Counted from the stretch's first letter, positions 18,501 through 31,733 are shown. The stretch is DNA of 42,280 bases from Hyphochytrium catenoides (GCA_900088475.1 FLMG01003322.1:1-42280), one strand, 5' to 3'. Notes: a model not told the origin generated them from the sequence alone. A program made the numbers and translations.

Positions 18501-19794
18501 GGCTTCTACCATTCGCTTTTCCTTACAGGGCCTCAGATAGCAGCAGACGGAGGAGTTCCTCTCCCTTCTCTCGGATCCGATCTCTCGCGGCTTGTGAATA
18601 ACCCACTCTTGAGTGACATACAATTTCGGGTGGAAGGCGAAACCTTCTATGGCCATCGATGTATTATAACCATGAGGTCCGTCCTTCAAGGTCTCTCCAT
18701 TATGCTACCGTCGGTGGCTTTGACCCTCAGACCCTGCTTCTTTGTATATAACAGTTCTTCAGCCCGTCAGGCGGACGCTCATTGTCTGCCCTTCCTCTCC
18801 AACCTCCGTGTATTATAAGTTAGTAGTATTGCTTGTTTATCTCGATACCACTCCTCTCATCAATCTCTATATCCGTCGTTGGCCCTGACACTCTTAGCCG
18901 CTGGAGTCATTCAAGTACTTCGCAACGTATTCTTTCTAACATTGCCTTCCTTAGATGTGAGATGATGGCCAGAATGCTGCAAAGCCAGATGATGGAGTCC
19001 ACACAAGATACGATAGAGATCAAGGATGTAAAGGTACCTAGACACAGATGCTAGCTCTCCAAAATCCGCAGTTCAATTCTCCCTTCAGCCAAGTTCGATA
19101 CCAGAATGGTTCTATTCGCTGAGTAACCTCACATATACCTGAAGCTCACCTTCGCTGGTCATAGGCTGAAGTCTTCTTGGCTCTGTTGGAGTTTCTATAC
19201 ACAGACGATGTGAAGATGATCAGCTGCGGACAATATGACTATGACCTCGCATTCGATTTGCTAGCAGCCAGTAATAGGTTCTTGCTAGACAATCTGACAC
19301 GGTAGGTTTGAAAAGCTAAAGAGGTGGAGATATTTTTGAGAATCCTCCTCGCTGAACTGGCTTTGGTTCGTTTGTAAGGATATGTGAGACTGCTCTGGAG
19401 CAGCAAATATCAGTGGAGACCGTATCGCGGATACTGCAGGTTAGCTCTTCCCCATTCTGTCTGGGCTTCATAGCTCTCGAATGGCAAGTCAATTAGACCG
19501 GTTAAACAACTCATTCCGTTGTCAATGTCCGTGTAGGGAGCTGAAAGTCGCTTTGCACGTGGGCTAAAGGCAATTTGCATGAACTATGTTCTTGCGCATC
19601 TCCATGAGGTCACCGCAACATCGGTAAGATTCGAATTTGCCTAGAGTCTCTTAGTTTGTTTTTCTTTCCTTGTGACACGTTCCGCTCTGTCCTTACCTTT
19701 CGCTCTTTACTAGTCATTTCTTCTTCTTCCGGAGCAACTAAAAGTGGAGATACACAACGCTGCGTCGAGGCTAGGGATCGACATGAGCACCTAG
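15581..19794 (+). CDS. RCC1-repeat and BTB/POZ domain protein
   Basis: Seven-bladed RCC1 propeller joined to a BTB domain. Such proteins (RCBTB-like) typically recruit CUL3 ubiquitin ligase or act in chromatin or trafficking; the exact role here is unknown. Seventeen exons keep frame exactly (1710 nt, 569 aa): 15581-15619, 15694-15820, 15881-15917, 16152-16276, 16600-16761, 16989-17016, 17077-17204, 17519-17701, 17933-17991, 18085-18185, 18281-18371, 18492-18676, 18955-19033, 19165-19301, 19379-19439, 19537-19623 and 19714-19794. Blade starts include VYACGQ, GEVFVLGNNSEGQLG, SAFSWGRNDAGQLG, VYACGKNDYGQLG and RAFACGRNNHGQLG. The BTB part is LLSDIQFRVEGETFYGHRC, ARMLQSQMMESTQDTIEI and FLALLEFLYTDDVKM, followed by a BACK-like helical tail. 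Clustered AATAAA signals lie at about 19850-19872. Start: the only ATG directly before the first blade. Confidence 0.95.
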
Positions 19795-19923
19795 TGCTGA
19801 GGCTCGTTATGCCCGTTATAGAGGTAGGAAATATAAATAGAAGATGGCGAAATAAATAATAAATAAAGACTGAGCAGCGACCTATAATATCGCTCTTTTG
19901 TACCGTCATTGACCTCTTCCATG

Positions 19924-22900
19924 TCATCTAGGGCTTTGTATTCGATGCAGCTTTTTCTTCAAATAACTTCTTTCCCCTTCTTTTACCATGGTCTCCTTAT
20001 GTGCACCGTCTAGCATCATCTTCAGTATTCGAATCTCTTCACTTTGAGCGGCCATCTCAGCTCGGAAGGTAGAAGTCTCCATGGCAATCTGATGTCGTAG
20101 CTGTTCTTTTAGACGTTGCAACTCTCGCTAAAGGTAGGAAAGATGTATCTTTAGTCCTCGATCCTGCATCAAGGCATGCCTACCCAATGACTATTCATAC
20201 CTTTGTGGCTTGATGTTCATCAGTCTCTCTTCTAAGCTTAGATGAGAGACTATTATGAGATGATCTCTCCTCGTCTGTGATCGAAGTGAGATCTCGGAGC
20301 TATGTAGGGCACCCGAGGTTAGCTTGGACCCTTAATGAATGGCAGGACCATAGATTTCATGTTGACGAGGCACGATTGTATACCTGAGTGAGTAGCGTGC
20401 GGATCTTGAGATCTCTATCCTTAATTTGTTTTTGTTGCTCAAGGTCTCGCCTTTCTGCCCGCTGAAGAGCCTGCTCTTGTTCAGAAATCTCGGCTGTTGC
20501 TTCCTTCAACCTCGTCTTTGGTCAAGAGCTTAGTTTTGCATGGACTTGACTGCTGACATGCCGTTGGTGGTTGGCTGGCTTACCTCGTACTTAAGCCCGT
20601 GCTGTTGATATTCGCCTATACTTTCCTGAAGTTTGGAGACCGTACTCTCCAGCTGGGCTATTGTTGCAGTGGCAGAGCCTAGCTTCTCCTCTAGCGCTTT
20701 TATTTGTCTTTTTGCTGCGATATCGAAGGCCAAACCTTAGTACTAGACAGCAAGCTTACATTGCAGACAGATTTAGCTACCTTTCGTTCTCACTCTGTCA
20801 AGCTCAGCGTCCACCGCCATATCAGACTCCCTATGCATGTTAGCAAGGCGACCGCCTGCATCCCTGCACCCATACAAAATTGAAATGCAAGCATTACCGG
20901 ACGTCGTCAAACACCGATATTTTGGCTGGCTGTCGACTTTACGACCCTCTAGGTATTCCCCGTCCAAATATAAGAGGTCTCGCTTAAGATCATAGCGGCG
21001 CGAGTCATGCTCAACAATGGTCGGAGTTGTCGCAAGCCAAATCCTTCCACCATCATCATTGTAACTTATGACTGCAACCTACCTTGCAATCATCCAAGAG
21101 CTTATCACTTCAGCTTCAGCGTACACCTCTGCCATCGCTTTGACGTAATTCTCTTCGTTTGACTCATCAGATCCTTAAGCAGGAGTTAGTGAACGTCAGA
21201 CGGTTATGCCAAACGCTATTGAACAAGCTGAGTCTTACTCCGCTTTATAGGCGAAAGCATATCGGCAGACGCTTGCCTTAGTGCTTTCAGCGCGTCTAGG
21301 AGCCTTCTAATGAGATCTCCAGCTTTCACGTGTCCTGTCTCTATTGCTTTACCCTTGTAAGGAGAATTCTTTTCTAAGGATGGCGAATCTGCAGCTTCCC
21401 AATTTCTGTTATCTTGTAAGCTGTAGAGCGAAGGTCAGACTCTAAAACGCCAAGGCATTTTGCCAATGGACTCACCTGTAGCTTCCTACGGATGCACCTA
21501 TGAGTGTGGGGGAAGGCATATCAGGTTCGACTATCTTATTCCCTTTGAGGACCGTTGAGCGTCTATTGTTAAGATGAAGTAGGGTCGGCAAACGACCTCA
21601 TAACTGCAATGTGCCCACCTAATGCTTCTTTCTGTGAAAACGGTCCTGTACGTCGCCCATTAGCAGTCTCAGCGTAATCAGGGGCATTTATCGAGCCTTC
21701 TCCCAGCGCCGTGGTACGGACCTCAGACTCCTACGAAGGAGTATTGAGATGTGTCCAACATGAGGAACTGAGCATACAGCTACCTTGAATGTCACAACCC
21801 TTTCGTCGTCCTTAAGGACTTCCCATGTATTACTGGCGCCGTCCATCTCGTCATGGCCTGGGCTGAGACCCTCTGCTGATCTTTCAGAATCATGACCTTG
21901 ATGCTGGTGTGAACCAAGGCCTTCAGAGGATGTCTGGGACTATGATTTAACGAAACTGTCAAGCCCATTTATTCCCGGGGGTTAGCGTGAAAGCGATCTC
22001 ACCGAATTTGGTTCTTGTTTTGGTCTGGGCCTTTGATCTTTGTGACTGTCCTCCAGTTTGGGTGTATTTGGATTGGTAGATGTTGAAGGCTTGGCCATTC
22101 TCTGTTCATGCAATCCTTCAATCCGATGCTCCACATCTGCTAATTGCTCTACATCTAAACTAGGTCTGTCTGCGATCGCTGCCGTGGTGACTGCACCATC
22201 AATCATCTCATCTTCATGTCCCCCCTCGTCATGGCTAATGGGAGCATCATGTTCGAGCCCTCTCAGGACACCACCTTCATTCTTTTGCGAGCCAGGCAAA
22301 GGGCCATCTTGAGTTCCTACTTCATCTTGCAAGTTGAAACTGGCGTTCCCCGTCTCCTTCGGGACATCTTTATTTTCCCCTCTTTGGCTATCGTCGGAAG
22401 GTGTCTCTTCAATAGCATCATCACGACGAACTTCAACAGATTGATCCTTGATGGAGTCAGATGTCAGAAGAGGCTAAGGGGAAGCAATGGCACCCTCAGC
22501 CAAGTATACCTGGGGAGCTTCTGAGGTAAGAGCCTCAGAACTCTTGATGGCTGCACTCTCTTCACCTCTGCTCACGTTGATCTTATCCAATGATTGCTTT
22601 TCGCCACTAACTATTGCCTGGTATTTTAATAAGAACCGACGAACATATCAGTACTATCTATGTAGCTCTTTATCTTGTTATTTGTCATGTCCGGCCTCCA
22701 CTCTTCAACGGTACTCTTTACTTTCGCGTCTAAATTCTCTTCTGGCCGCTTACCTGAGGTCTTTCTAGCCCCACCTGGCTGTGGCGCGGCCCCGGCTGTC
22801 GGGGCCAGGATTGATGTGCTTGTATGGGATTCCCCGCTCCTGCCGAAGCATTTACAATACCTTCTCCCCCGCCTGACGATACGGTAACCAGGTGCTTGAC

Positions 22901-23621
22901 ACTTTCATTTCCATGTTCATCGTTGAGTTCTATGGGCCTATGCATGTCCTTCAGCTGAGCTTGAGCTCCACTTAGCTCTGTTTTCAGCTCAGTAATCTCC
23001 TTCTTTAGGCCTTCCACCTGGCTCTCATGTTGCAATTCCGCCCGACGCATCTGGAATAGCTGTGTTTCCGCCAAAGTTAGCCGGAAGCGAACTTGATTTA
23101 GTTCCTCGGACTCTTGCGAAAGCTCCCTAATGCGCTTTTCTGCCGCTAGAAAAGAGTAAGGTTGCTCAACATAGTGCTAACTATGTGACGTCGAAAGTAA
23201 GCTTGACCATACCTTGAAGCTTGGCATTTAAATCTTTTAGGGCCTTGCTCTCGCTCTCGGTAGAGGGGGTTATAATGCCCTGTGGGGCACCGATCTTTTG
23301 GGAGCCGATAGCTTGCGGCGATTGGATGCTGGGTACATAAGGTATGGTTGCAGCTACGTCGCTGGGAGTTTTACTACGGATCGACGTAAAACCTTCATTC
23401 CCGAAGTCCGACCTCTTGTCCTTTGCCAAATAACCCGCGCTGTTACTTTTCTTCAACTCCCCAACGTTTGTTCCCTGTAATGGTTTAGTGTCCAAGGACC
23501 TAGTGCTAATGTTATCGTGTACTTTGCCTTGCGACTCGCCCGTAAGCGTGCCCGAAGACTTTTGGCTGCCCAAGGCCATCTTGGTCAGAGAGAAGATGTC
23601 AATTTTGCTATCCATGTTCAT
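19924..23621 (-). CDS. Multi-exon coiled-coil protein, unrecognised
   Basis: The proposed start is the ATG at 23621 (MNMDSKIDIFSLTKMALGSQ). The N-terminal ~130 residues are Ser/Thr-rich and low in structure. A coiled coil follows (about 23150-22900: IRELSQESEELNQVRFRLT, EGLKKEITELKTELSGAQAQ). Next is a long acidic, Ser/Glu-rich disordered region (about 22620-21650), then a short conserved-looking segment (DLLYLDGEYLEGRKVD, near 20950). The C-terminal half is a second coiled coil over many small exons (QIKALEEKLGSATATIAQLE, EQEQALQRAERRDLEQQKQI, ending KKKLHRIQSPR and TGA at 19926-19924). About a dozen or more exons; not all junctions were resolved. It looks like a cytoskeletal, golgin-like or trafficking tether, but no family signature is visible. 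A 5' exon upstream of 23621 is possible: a 47-nt intron would splice a frame ending CHPLAR onto SKIDIF in phase. Confidence 0.7.
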
Positions 23622-24296
23622 CTCCCTTTCATTGCCTCACGCTCCAACTTTGACCTTCTAGCAAGCGGATGGCAGACAATGCTCTTTAGAATATTTCTAG
23701 CCGCTGGCCAGATCTCCTCGAGCCATTTTGAAGCTTCATCTGGCGAACCTTGAACCTCGACTTGTATGGGTTCACGCTGCCTGTAACCCAATGACGGACT
23801 CAATGACGAAGTTTATTGATCAAAACAGGAATCAAATTAGGAAAGCAATTCGGGAATAGGAAGCGAAATTTAGGAGGTGCATTTCTAACCTTTTTGATGA
23901 TTCGCATGAGAGAGTTTGGGACATTGGTGGCACCTTTTAGCTTATCTGTAATAATGTCGTGCGGAACCCGGAAGAAAGTGAAACATTTCCCAAATTTGTA
24001 CATCAGTTACAAAGTGAAGCTTCCAATCTTCTTTACCGCGAATTTTCGCCCCATTTTAACCGATTTTCTTTTGGCTGTTATTTTATAAATCTTTTTTGCA
24101 GCCTCAACAGAGATCTGTGGAGTCTCTAAAATTATCTCTCAGCAACCAGCAGGCGCTATAAGAGGTAAAGATAGTTATAGTCAGTCGATAGGGTTTTCAA
24201 AGGATGAGCTAGAGAGTGCGTTATAGGCTCACTGGCTCAGTCCGCAACTCGGATATTATTCTAAGATAAACAAGTACTCAAGTGAGCAAGAAGAAG
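23622..24296. other. Divergent spacer with an AT-rich island
   Basis: Between the - strand coiled-coil gene and the + strand armadillo-like gene. The part from about 23815 to 24110 is distinctly AT-richer than its flanks and open in frames on both strands (67 codons on -, 90 on +). The part at 23618-23803 (-) encodes a plausible peptide (DEASKWLEEIWPAARNILKS) that could be a 5' exon of the coiled-coil gene. The shared promoter must lie here. Confidence 0.45.
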
Positions 24297-27200
24297 ATGA
24301 GTTCGACATCCTACAATGAGGAACCTTGGGAGGTTGCCCTTGGCGATACTGTTCAAAGGACCAGGGCGATTGGCAGAAGAACCCTCGATTTTATTGAGAA
24401 GAATGAAAATATGGTCTATGTGGAGTCATCGGAGGTAGGAAGTAACTCAAGTCACTCGACCCGCTATCCTTTCACAAAGTGACCATAACAACCGCGTTCC
24501 ATCTCAAAGTGGAAGAAGGTCCGTGATTTCGGGCGGAGGAACTTGGAAGTGAACTGGAGTCAGATGAAGCTGCGATTGAAAGTAAGTTCATGCTAGCGAG
24601 AGCTTACTTCGGATGTTGGGCTTAAGCTTAGCTGCCTAGGAGGAAGAGAAGCAGAGACGCCAGCGCTTTGGAGATACCAACACATACCCACCAGCAGATG
24701 ATATTCTGCTGGTGGACTCTGATGATGAGGATGACGAAGAAGTGGACATATCCCTGCAAGAGAGAAGGGTATGAACTTGTGATGATTATTCTTGCTGCTC
24801 CACTGGCGCTGATGGGACGCTAGGCAAGGAAATGGCTGGAGGAAGACTGGGACACTTCCACCTTTAGCGCCCAAGAGCTGGAAGGGGCGATTTCCGAGCT
24901 TATCGACATAGTCATCGCAGCCAGGGACCCCAAGAGGAGAAACCTTGCTTCACGAATGATCCATCATCTTGTGTCCAAACACTCAGGTATAATGGCTCCG
25001 CACGGCGACTTTGCAGTGTTTCACCTCTTTCTACTTATCCGACACAAGGTGCGCAGCGGTCATTTGAGATTGCATCAGAATCCTTGGTGAAGAAGACTTT
25101 CAAGAAAGTCATCTTTGGAGGGCAAGAACTTCAGAGAATCTGCAATCTTCTCCATTTACTGGCGGTGGTTGCCCCTCTGGTTGGTACGAAGCTCTTCATG
25201 GAGTCAACTGTAAGTCCAGCGCTTGCATGCATATGTATGGTAGCACTGGGTCCATGAGACGAACGGTGATGGTCTGCGAATAGGCATAGGTGTGACGCAT
25301 TGAATCCTCCATTAGCACTAAAATTGCCTTCTTTGTTGTGGCGAAGTAGTTAGATCGCTCTATCGCGTGTATTGGCGTCAGAATGGACCTGGCTGCCGCC
25401 TTGGTCCAGCAGTCCTACCGCTTTAGGCTGCTAAGAAAGAAGTTGGACAAAAGCGACATTCCGCTAATCGAGAGGACACGCCACAAAGCCCTAATGAGGT
25501 TCAAGGTCAGCCCCTATTCTCAGCGATTCCAGCTCTTGCTTTCCTTGCCTGGGCTCCACGTCCTAAACGATATCACTCTTCAGCAACTCGATCTCAGCGA
25601 GGCTTGGAAGAAGCTTCTTCGTAGCGCCAATGCGGGAGAAATGGATGAAGAAATGCTTCACAACCATCTTAGCATTATTCTGTCCCTGCTTGATCCCAAG
25701 AAAAATAACGACTACAAGATAGCCCGCGCTCAGGTCTGACTTCACTTTCAAAACTTTATCCTAAGAATCTTCATAGCGCATCCCACCCTTGTTGAGGGTN
25801 NNNNNNNNNNNNNNNNNNNNNNNNNNNNNNNNNNNNNNNNNNNNNNNNNNNNNNNNNNNNCCTTGGAGGGCTAGTGCCTATCGTCCAACTCTTTCGCCTG
25901 AACCAAACAACCTCAAGCATTTGCTGTAGAATCTTCTCTTTTCTTGCGGAGGAGCTGGATTTGATTGTTCCGGTATGTGCAGAAGGGAAAATCCCTGGAT
26001 AGGGGAGGTAGTCATTTGTTGCCATATGGGGAATCCTAAAATGTGATGCTAGATATTACGCAGCGAGTGCGTGGCAAAGCTGGCAGGTGCACTTCAGCTC
26101 TCTAGATCAACAGCGCCAGAGCAACTGCAACTCCAGGCTTTAATAGCTCTGGATGGCCTATCAGGTAGAGGCTTCCTTTTGCGTTGTCCTCGATCCTGTG
26201 CTGCGTCCCATTTGTTCTTACTACTCTCGCAATTGCTTCTATCCTCCAGTGGCTACTGAGCGCTAAGCTAGACGCTTCTGATGCCACCTTCTTCTGTCCG
26301 ATTGGCCGCAGAAAACATCATCTACTATAGCACTGTCAATGCTGACTCAAAGTTCACTAGTTTGGTGGCTGGACAAGCTCAAACAGAGAGAAAAATGACG
26401 GAGGAGATGGCAAAAAGCCGTGCTGGGCTCTTTCACATAGTCCTGAAAGTATTGGCTATCCCTTCCGTTATAAGTAGTATTGCAGACTTTATTTGCTCCT
26501 CTAGTGTGGAGCATCAGCTCAAGGCTATCCAAGTAAGAGTGATACTTGCCTGTCAAGAACTGTGCAATATCGTTTTCGCAGAAGTTTCCTCCCGCCTGTG
26601 TCCTCAATTTAGCCATAAACTCTCCAATTACCTTTCTCAATTTTATCCCTTTTACAGCTAGTACACAGCCTTGCATGCGGCCCAGGATATGCGATTGTGC
26701 TCGACCACTTTACCAAGGCGGGAGGAGCAGCGTTAGAAAGCCTAGTTCGAGGTTCGTGATGGCCTATCATCTTGCTCAACAGTCGATATATTCTTATGAT
26801 TAGGTTTGCCAAACTCTCACTCAATGGTCGTCCCTGCAGCTATGGCCTCTTCTGACGAAAGAGTAGTAAGCGCAACAATACAGGGAATTTCTCAGCTACT
26901 ATCTCGTCCCGAGGGCAGAGACGGCTGTGAGTCAGCGGGAATGTTAGCAATGCTGCACCAGCTGGGTGGAACATCAGACTTGAGGAGCGTGCTGGCTTTT
27001 ATTTGTATTAGTTACTTGACGAGGCAGGTGAGTCCCTGTGCATTGTGGTATCATTTAGCCAAGGGGCACCAAACTATGTCACCTATGTATCAGCCAATAG
27101 CCCTATCTTGCCACCCAAAAAGTGCAGATTCGACTTGGACTTAACTGTTGCTCTTCTTCGACCGTCAGGGCATATATAGTACTGAAAGAAGAGATGCCAA

Positions 27201-30200
27201 TCGTTATAAAATCTCGCTTGAGGACCTACTGGACGTTTGCCTGCGTCTGTTGCTAGAATCGCTGTGCAGACCAGGCACATACGGTCGAGATGCCGCGCTG
27301 CGATTTAGCCGCCTAGACGTACTACCGGCGTTAAGAGACTTTCTAATACATCCGGAGAACCCAGCCTTCGTCTACCAATGCTCACGCCTTCAAAGGTGCC
27401 TATCTCGTTGCGTAACTAAAGTCTATGTCTCTCGAGTGTTGTGGCCCTTGTAGCAATCGACCTGTCTATTAGTGGTTTGCACTACTAACGTGAAGCCTTA
27501 GATTTGTCTTACTGGCATCCTTTGTCGTCCAAGCCTTCCCTAGCATATATCCTCTGGTATCCGATAGCACCTAAAGCCTCACAAACTTCCAGTCACCGGT
27601 TGTCCACCTTCCCAGAGTCCTAGAAGAACCCTAGTGTTGTATAGTCTCTTCACTAACTTTTTTTCGCTTCCTATCTTTCCAGATGCACCACTGCAATTAT
27701 TTTATGGAAGTTATGTGTCGATGCAATTGCGGTGACCCAGCTATACTCTGGTGAGCTTGTCAGCTACTTGGTCCGCCTAATGCAACATAACCACACCGAA
27801 AAGGCAGATGGGTTGCTCACTTCTCTTTCCACGGAAGAGCAGGTATATTGAATCCCACATCGCTCCCACGGCCCGAACTAACATGAATGCGTCTCGCTAC
27901 CTCACTATCGCCGTCGTCAAAGGGTCTCTTTGAAGTTTCAACACAGGCTAGCTGCTCTGCTCTAGCTTCTTTGGCTTCTCTGACTCTAAACACCAAGGTT
28001 GAGGTGATTCAAGACGTGAGAGAAAAATTTCAGCACGACAGAGCCTTTGACTGGGAAGGACCAATTTGGAAGGCGAGTACTCAAAGATCCCTGAAAAGAA
28101 GCCAACGCAAAGGGTAACCCTTAGGTGCTGAAGGTTTATCTTATACCCTTCTCCTATTGTACAGGTAGCTGAGATAATATTGAAGCAGCATGCCCTCCAA
28201 GACATTGCGGCTCTAGCCATGGTGCCTAGGTAGGGATACGTGTTCCTCTAGGTTGGTCATCTTTCTCTTTCTTCCATACCTGAGCTTTTACCCCCAATCA
28301 ATAAGTGGCATACCGTTCACCTTCATTGGAAACGACGTTCGTTTCTCATTGTCTTATAACTCCTTGGTATTCTATAGCTTCAAGGGCATCACATATGAGG
28401 CTGATATAGAGTTAGCATCGGTTGCTATCCACCTGATTGGCTGCATTTGTCCCGAATCTCCAAATGGCGACGAGTCCGGAAGGCAAAGGGAGGCAAATCT
28501 CCCAACGGAGGCTGACAAAAGGCGGCTAATACGTCTCCTTAGTAGAATACTCTCAGAGACTGCTGATGTTCTAATCACGAATTTGACCATGTAGGGTGTG
28601 CATCCTCAAATCTAACGTCATGCTCTATCTACCTGTACAACAACTGTAGCTCTTCCTGCAAACGCTGATTACTGCTCCACCGTTGTCTCACCTTAACGTT
28701 CGCTGTCTCTTAGCGGAACCTCTACCAACCAGGTTCGTAGCTTGTGCTACCATGCGTTGGCTAGGCTTTGTAGCACAGAGGAGAGTTGTAGAGAGGTTAT
28801 GGCGAAGGACTTGCTAAAGGCTATCGACCAAAACTTTGCAGAGTACTCAGCTCTCTTTTCTCGCACCAAAAGAGTAAGCAAGGGCGCGTTTGTACCTCCT
28901 CATCAGGTCTGGTGCTTTGAAGAGAAAGCGGACAGAATGAGGTACGCTGAACGAGAGGGGAGAAGCTTGTCCGGCCAGTATCCTGACCCTTGGGATGGTC
29001 AGACTCATTGGTTGCGGCCAAATCTATCAATAAAACTCAGTCATCACCCGATGTCCGCTGACACTTGGTCTTCGCAGTTTGCAAAAAATCCCTGCGTCAG
29101 CCTTCGAACTGATTGCGAACCTTTCCAAAACAATTGAGGGCAAGGAAAAAGTATCGGAGAATGGCATCTTCCTGCTAGCTCTGGAACGATTCTGCATGAA
29201 TACGGGCCAAGATAAAGATCTTGACGGTATGGCGATCTGTCCTTCCAACACCAATATATTTGATCAACCTTGTGAATAAATAGGGCTTGATTGTCTTTAC
29301 AATCTATTGACAACCGTTCCGGCTCCTCAAATTTATTTTAGCGCTGAACTCCATCCCATGCGTTATCATGTGTTCAATTGTATATTGATAGTATGTCTTC
29401 ACCGTGTAACTCCTGCATTCTTCAGAGGATGAAGAGGCACTAGTTCAAATTGCGTGCCTTATGTCGCGCATGACGAATGCCAACACTCGGCATCTCGGGA
29501 ATGTAAATGAGATATTGGTGCAAAAGAGTGTGATACTTGGCTTACGGAGACTAGTACTCTCAAATCGACCTCACCTCCGTTATTTTGGCTTCCAAGTGCT
29601 GGGGGCTCTATCCGAGGACATTCTCTTGGCAGGACCAGCTATTATGACAGCAGATTTCCTTACCCCCTGCGAAGGGCTCCTTTCTCGTCAGTGAAACGTA
29701 TTTTTAGATTTGTAAAAGTCTTGCACCGGATGCTGGTTTACTCTATGGTGTCGCATCTTTGACTTCTGACTTCCGTTTGGCTTCCGCTCCCCCTTGACCT
29801 CGGCTCTCCTACTCTAATTTTAGCTACATCCTTTGATTTCTTCCATTTTTTGACCTCTGGTTCTTCTACGTGGTTCTAGCTTTCTATTTCGTTTAACTCA
29901 AACGGTCTTGGTGTATGATACATGACCATCAAGCGCGACGGTTATATTAATTCATTCAACCTCATGACGTGACTTGTTTACCTGCTTCATGTACTGATTA
30001 CTTTGTCTTTCCAGACTTCTATGACTCCTCCAATCCTACCCCTCAGCCAATAGCGAGACAGATCCTGCGCTTGATACGAAACTTGATGAGCTATCCCGAA
30101 GGTGGGATGGTCATTCGCTGAGTCCATTGGGCTTCCTTCCCTGCACTTGTCTCACTCTCCATTTACCTCTCATGTTTCTTCTGGGACTTGTCGTTATAAC

Positions 30201-31733
30201 CAACCCCTCTTGCCTTCAGAGAATTTGACCTTTGGTTAGTGCTAATGAGTTTTTCATCAGCTGGTTTGAAAAAAGCCATAGAGAGTGGTGGTGTTTTGCG
30301 CCATGTTCTTAGAATTGCCAGTGATTTCAAACTCGAGCTTTCCTGCGATCGGGTGGACAAATCTGTTAAGAGCTTGGGTGAGTGGGGTGACGGTTCATGT
30401 ACACTTGGCACCATGATGACCACTGCAAACACTGCAAAAGAGGCTTCGAGTGGTAGGAGCTTTTTGTATAGCTCCTTGATGCAATAGAGCTAGCACTGTC
30501 ACACAAACTTTAATGTCACTGATTTCTCTATGACTGACCAGTGCTTTTGCATTTAGGAGAGCTTGCACGGGAGATTCTTGGCCTGGTTGGACATGGCACT
30601 GGAGTTGGAAGAGGACAAGATAGCAAGCTATCCGACCTAAAGAAAGAAGCTGTCGAACAGAAGCCCGCTTATGACGGGGACGAAAGGTAATGCAAGGAGT
30701 TGACTTTCGGTCTATACCTGGGAAAGGCTGAACGTTTGGGCCATGCAAGTTCCCGCTATCCGCAAGCAAGCAATCCCGTTACAGCAAAATCGCTCTGCTG
30801 CTCTCTCTTCTCTCCCCTAGTCGCAGTCTACTCCAGTCTCTCATACTCCTATACCCCGTTACTGCTTTGTCGCATGCCTCTTTCCATTCCCAGAGTGAAA
30901 AAGGAGGAGAACCAACGAAGCTTTGAGCGGGAGATGCAGCAATTATTGCAAACTTCCTGCTTCCCGCAACCTAGGTCTCCTCCCGAAGTTGCTAAGAAGA
31001 GGGCAATTGAAGTCAAATCTCCTTCTCAGGCCCCTTCCTCTCCTATACGATCTCCTGCTGTGTCGAAAACCAAGAAGGCAGAGCTTGGAAAAGGCTCCAA
31101 TCTCTTGCCTGTACTGCCTGTTGATTGGCTTGCCACCAAACCCAGTAAGCTGCCAGAAAGGCCCAAAGGGCAATCATCTATGCCACAGACAGTCATCGCG
31201 AATTCTCCATTGAAGGTAAGGGATGGGGACTGACGTTTCAGCATCTACCAGAGATCATGCTTCGTGTAGTATCTTCGGCGTCAAAAGAGACTGGCTGCTT
31301 CGCTTGCCACTTCCTTTCAAGTGCCTTCCTACGATTCTGTCTACAGACTACTCTATTCCAAGCCTAGCTAGACCAATATTGATTCTATACTTCCATAGTC
31401 TGTTCACTATCAGACCTAACGTTCTTCTACAAATGACAGACACCACCTGAGAAGACAACAAAGGTTTATAACTTCGCCCGTCCTGTTCGGGCTGTCCAGG
31501 ATGCTCCTCCTGCAGCTCTATTTCTTGACCCTACTTTCGCCAGCGTTCGTGTGGATCTCTCTATGGAACAAAAGCTGAGTAAAGAGACACTTTCAGAGGA
31601 AGCAGAAACTCCCCAACAAGCGAACCCTATCACTAATCTGAAACCCAATAGACAGACAGGATTTAGCCATAGGCTCAGCTTCAGTGGACAGCAAGTGGTC
31701 GTGAAGTCATTGCGCGATGCAGGAACGCATTGA
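24297..31733 (+). CDS. Large armadillo-like helical-repeat protein, unrecognised
   Basis: One gene of more than 20 exons, joined in phase over nearly its whole length. It starts MSSTSYNEEPWEVALGDTVQ, passes an acidic stretch (LLVDSDDEDDEEVDIS), then an amphipathic ALVQQSYRFRLLRKKLDK with IQ-like character (25383 on). Many ARM/HEAT-like helical hairpins follow: LGGLVPIVQLFRLNQTTSS (after the gap), CVAKLAGALQLSRSTAPEQL, TIQGISQLLSRPEGRDG, FELIANLSKTIEGKEKVSEN, VILGLRRLVLSNRPHLRYFG, QILRLIRNLMSYPE and LKKAIESGGVLRHVLRIASD. A basic, Ser/Pro-rich tail ends VVVKSLRDAGTH, TGA at 31731-31733. One intron (28073-28164) is GC-AG. Junctions near 25205-25385 and 28880-29080 remain unclear, and 25800-25860 is unknown sequence. 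Such solenoids usually bind proteins; no family is assignable. Confidence 0.75.
25800..25860. other. Assembly gap (61 N)
   Basis: Sixty-one undetermined bases inside the armadillo-like gene, between the exon ending NDYKIARAQ and the one beginning LGGLVPIV. The true gap size may differ, and a short exon could be hidden. Confidence 0.99.
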
